Positions 61,300 to 64,000 of a stretch of DNA of 64,000 nt are shown here, one piece after another. Numbering within the stretch: position 1 is the first letter of the stretch; every line of letters begins with the position of its first letter. This DNA is from Telopea speciosissima (Eukaryota; Streptophyta; Magnoliopsida; Proteales; Proteaceae): NCBI RefSeq assembly GCF_018873765.1, contig NC_057923.1, positions 55,608,593 to 55,672,592 of the forward strand. The letters are read 5' to 3'. Position numbers and translations under genes: made by a program. The notes below the pieces were generated by a model. The model saw only the letters and a list, made by a program, of their open reading frames with translations, searched no databases and was not told the origin of the DNA.

Positions 61300-62225
61300 T
61301 AAGTTTTTTCAAGAATATAGCAACTGTGGCGCATTAAACTGTGGTAGAACCTGCATATCTCCAGCAGTTTAACTCTCCTCTCAATCTGGGATTTCTAGAA
61401 ACAAGGAACTACAGGTCTGATTTTGTATCTCACTTCATATACTCTACTGTTTTCCGGTTGTTAAGACTGCAACTTGCTGATTGCATCTTAATTTCCTAAT
61501 CTGGTAGGAGATTTATTAGCTCCTCCTATTTTGGTGCAATATCAAGTTCTGTTCTTTAAGTTTCTGTAAACCCTGATTTCAGTAGTGGAGGTATATTTTG
61601 GCTTGCTGATATTGAATCTGATATCTGACCATTCAAAAGATCTGTTGTTTGGCTGATTTTGAGGTTTCCTAGTTATACAAGGAACTGTCCATATAAGCAG
61701 ATCCAACCCTTGGACCTTGCTGATATTTTCAGGATTTATTCTAAGCCTAAGGAGGACCACAGGTCTTGTTTGCTGTTTGTTGTTATAGTAGTTCTCTTGA
61801 ATATAGACCTCTACACTCTGGGTCGGTCCTGTTGATTTGGTGACTGATCTTAGATGTCAGAACCACATTAAGTGGTATCAGAACTCATGGCATAGAACAA
61901 TACAAGGACTCCAGATCAGCCTCCTTATCCCTATAATCGAATATATTACAGCAGTTGACTACAGAACAAATGAGTATTGCTGACCAATAAACTGCAGTAG
62001 AGCATAGTATCCAAGGCAGTTTTGCCCTCCTGAAGGTGAGGCAGGACATCCAGCTCAGTCTACCGCCAATAATATTCAACTGTTCATGAATAGAGGACCA
62101 CCGAGGGTTCATACACCACAATCCTTCTTTGAGGATCATATGCGTGTGTACTTCAATGATACACCTCAGCGACGCCTTGATGACACCATAGTAAATTTGG
62201 GAACGACAAAAAAAGGGGTCCAAAC
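61300..62225 (+). mobile_element. Degenerate LTR retrotransposon 5' part
   Basis: A possible LTR ends near 61870, where AGTGGTATCAGAACTCATGG gives an initiator tRNA-Met primer-site variant. A decayed gag-like leader follows (ACTCCAGATCAGCCTCC; a frame reading GPPRVHTPQSFFEDHMRVYF near 62095), with stops throughout. I lean to a Ty3/gypsy-type relic, but no diagnostic pol domain is present. Confidence 0.45.
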
Positions 62226-62632
62226 TCCCAATACGTACAGGTATTTAACGGGCTAGATGGCAATAATACTTTTCAAAAATCCAACGCAAGAAAATGTGTA
62301 TGGCAATGATACAGTACATGTTTACTGCAGTTCCTCCAAAAGCAAAAATACAAGCATATATTTACCATGCAGCACACATGTAGTTGGGATTTTAAACCAA
62401 AAAGAACTTAAAAGAGTCTCTTTATGATTGGTTGAAATCAATATTCACGGCTGTGCTTTTTTGGATAGAATTAGATAGAAATGAAAAGAAAAGAAAAAAT
62501 TGTTTTTCTGATGTTTGGTTAGGCTGTATAACTTACCTTTCATTGTCTCCTTCCCATGAAAAATTCTCTATTTTGCTCTTTTTGGCATTCCATTAGACAT
62601 ATCACTAGCATCACATTCGGCTGCCATTAACA
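62226..62632. other. Spacer, nothing recognised
   Basis: AT-rich sequence between the LTR relic and the truncated hAT-like copy. Confidence 0.4.
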
Positions 62633-62829
62633 AGGTACTAAAACTTGGAACTCAACCCCAACTTGACCCTGGGAAAAACCGAGATCTCGGTCGAGTTGGT
62701 GCATTTTTTTTTTTTTTCAACTCGAAACCTCAACTCGATGGGTTTTAGACCTAGTTTGGGTTTGAAATTTGGTATTCAACCTATTTTAGGCCATTTAAAC
62801 ACAATGGCATTATCAGATTTTGCAAAAAC
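62633..62829 (+). mobile_element. hAT-like element, second copy, cut by Copia-3
   Basis: Starts AAGGTACTAAAACTTGG and matches the first about 200 bp of 56452-57234 (GGTTTTAGACCTAGTTTGGG, CCATTTAAACACAATGGCA, GATTTTGCAAAAAC). Similarity stops exactly where the Copia-3 LTR begins. Confidence 0.8.
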
Positions 62830-63116
62830 TGTTAGAATGTATGTACTAGGGGTACTTTAGTACATGACTATGTCATATGTCTTAGAGTTGTATTTTGTAA
62901 CTTTTATTATGTTTCTCTTTTACCTCCCTAGGGAGGTCCTTGTAATTTCCTAATTATGGCTTAATGAAGTAAATGGATGTTAGGAGAAGAATCTTCTAAC
63001 TTTTCACGATTCTCTCCAAGTGTCTTCTTCTTCCTCTCTTCTTCCTTCTTCCTCTTCTCCTTCATGCTGTAAACTCTTTATTCATTACTAGAATCAATCA
63101 ACCATAAATATTAACT
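62830..63116 (+). repeat. 5' LTR of Copia-3
   Basis: TGTTAGAATGTATGTACTAG to a TATTAACT end, 287 bp. It is related to the Copia-1 LTR (shared AGAGTTGTA, CCTCCCTAGGGA, TTGTAATTTCCTAA, TAATGAAGTAAATGG), so the same family. Confidence 0.85.
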
Positions 63117-64000
63117 TGGTATCAAAGCATCAAGGTCCTCTGGTTTGAGAGTCGGCTAGGGTCTGCCTTGTTTCTTCTACCTCTCTTTGGAACCCTTCTT
63201 CTCTTCAGGGTCCATTAGGGGCTGTACCATGTGAAGCAATACATCCCTTTGGAGTTCCACTCTTTGATTCAATATAGAATGGAGGGACTGCAGATGTTGA
63301 TGAAGCAGAGTTGAAGCTCCAGCAGCTGCACCATTTTACCGCCAGCCTCTGCAACTTTTTTTCGCTTCTCCCTCATCTCTCAACCTTTTGGGATGAGGTG
63401 TGGTGCATTTGGATCGCCCAGGGGTGTCCTTTCAACCCCTCCAACAGTCGGTTGAAGAGAGAAGCAGCTCGAGGAGTGCTGCTCCAAATTTTGCTGCCCA
63501 GTTTTTTTCCGCCAGTGGGTTTCTTTTCTCTGTTCGAGAGTCACGAGACATGGTATATTTATAACGTGACTTTGATTCTGCCTCTTGGCAGCTTGATTTG
63601 CTTTGGGGCTGGGACTTTTTGAGTCGCCATGAGGTCCTCTTTAAGGCTCATAAGGTGTTGATTGCTATATGAAGCAGGTTTGAGATCTCTACTCTGTCAT
63701 CCACGATACTGCCAGCAGGGTATTTTCTCTTTTTTTTTCTGTTGAAGACCTTGTTGGGGATGTGCTGTCTTGTGTGGTTCTTAATTGTTGTGAGTGGCAG
63801 ATTTGAGTAGTGTTATGGCCTTGGATGATATGTGCTGCTGTTGTTTGGTTTGTGGAAACATATAGTTTGTGTTTCTTTTTTTTTTATGCTCTTGGCTTGC
63901 CTGTTGCTTGCTGTTCTCCTTGCTGTGGTTGGGTTGAGGTGTCTCCCCATTTATACAAGGCTCTATTTTGCATTCCCCTGAGTTGTTTGGCAGTATGTCT
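63117..64000 (+). mobile_element. Copia-3 internal 5' leader, continues past the window
   Basis: The primer-binding site TGGTATCAAAGC at 63117-63128 is followed by a long untranslated leader with TTTGAGAGTCGGCTAGGGTC and CCATTAGGGGCTGTACC, like the Copia-1 leader. No gag start is reached before 64000. Confidence 0.8.

Noticed and set aside
61190-61310. Minus-strand frame starting MKKLERRDLG
   Set aside because: About 50 codons only, ends at a stop just past the Copia-2 target site, and competes with an open plus-strand frame; not supported.

Overview
This window is nuclear DNA of a flowering plant. Genes have short GT-AG introns, the proteins are plant-specific families (class III peroxidases, a fasciclin-like arabinogalactan protein, a PXY/TDR-type receptor, a GT-3-type trihelix factor, a plant-type TIM23), Ty1/copia retrotransposons are primed from initiator tRNA-Met, and there is a decayed plastid 16S rRNA fragment. 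I see no bacterial operons, CRISPR arrays or replication origins. Genus cannot be decided from sequence alone; gene density is low and most of the DNA is transposons or their relics.

Layout. (1) 0-24 kb: three intact secretory class III peroxidase genes. PRX1 (+, 2013-3584) has the classical four exons. PRX2 (-, 9627-11586) and PRX3 (-, 21704-23843) both have the last two exons fused, and PRX3 uses a GC-AG first intron. All keep the distal and proximal haem histidines. Between and inside them lie many short foldback (hairpin) elements, hAT-like elements and a Mutator-like element holding a piece of an FLA gene. (2) 24-34.5 kb: no convincing host gene; hAT-like relics, two SINE-like units, tandem duplications and a hairpin interrupted by a second hairpin element. 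(3) 34.5-39 kb: two adjacent Pack-MULE-like elements. One carries a shortened 5' part of a TDR/PXY-like LRR receptor kinase gene, the other a GT-3-like trihelix gene that still has its intron; the second has a perfect 9-bp target duplication. They sit in the AT-rich spacers behind two copies of a duplicated ~160-190-bp sequence. (4) 39.8-40.4 kb: an intact single-exon TIM23 gene with telo-boxes, followed by a ~940-bp tandem duplication. (5) 45.4-46.6 kb: two terminal exons of a probable sororin-like gene (-), whose 5' part is not recognised. (6) 47.7-64 kb: a transposon nest. Copia-1 (-) lies inside a hAT-like element with an 8-bp target duplication; Copia-2 (+) has a different hAT-like element inside its gag; a degenerate LTR-element relic follows; then another copy of the Copia-2-inserted hAT-like element is cut by Copia-3, which runs off the window.

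The least conventional signal is a set of about fifteen hairpin elements scattered over 0.2-45 kb. Within a copy the two arms match each other, but the arms differ strongly between copies. Many share only a short core around GG-T-CATTT followed by a C-rich stretch. Four lie in peroxidase introns and two abut the PRX1 promoter. The intact host functions are cell-wall or apoplastic peroxidase chemistry (PRX1-3) and mitochondrial protein import (TIM23); they do not form a pathway together.
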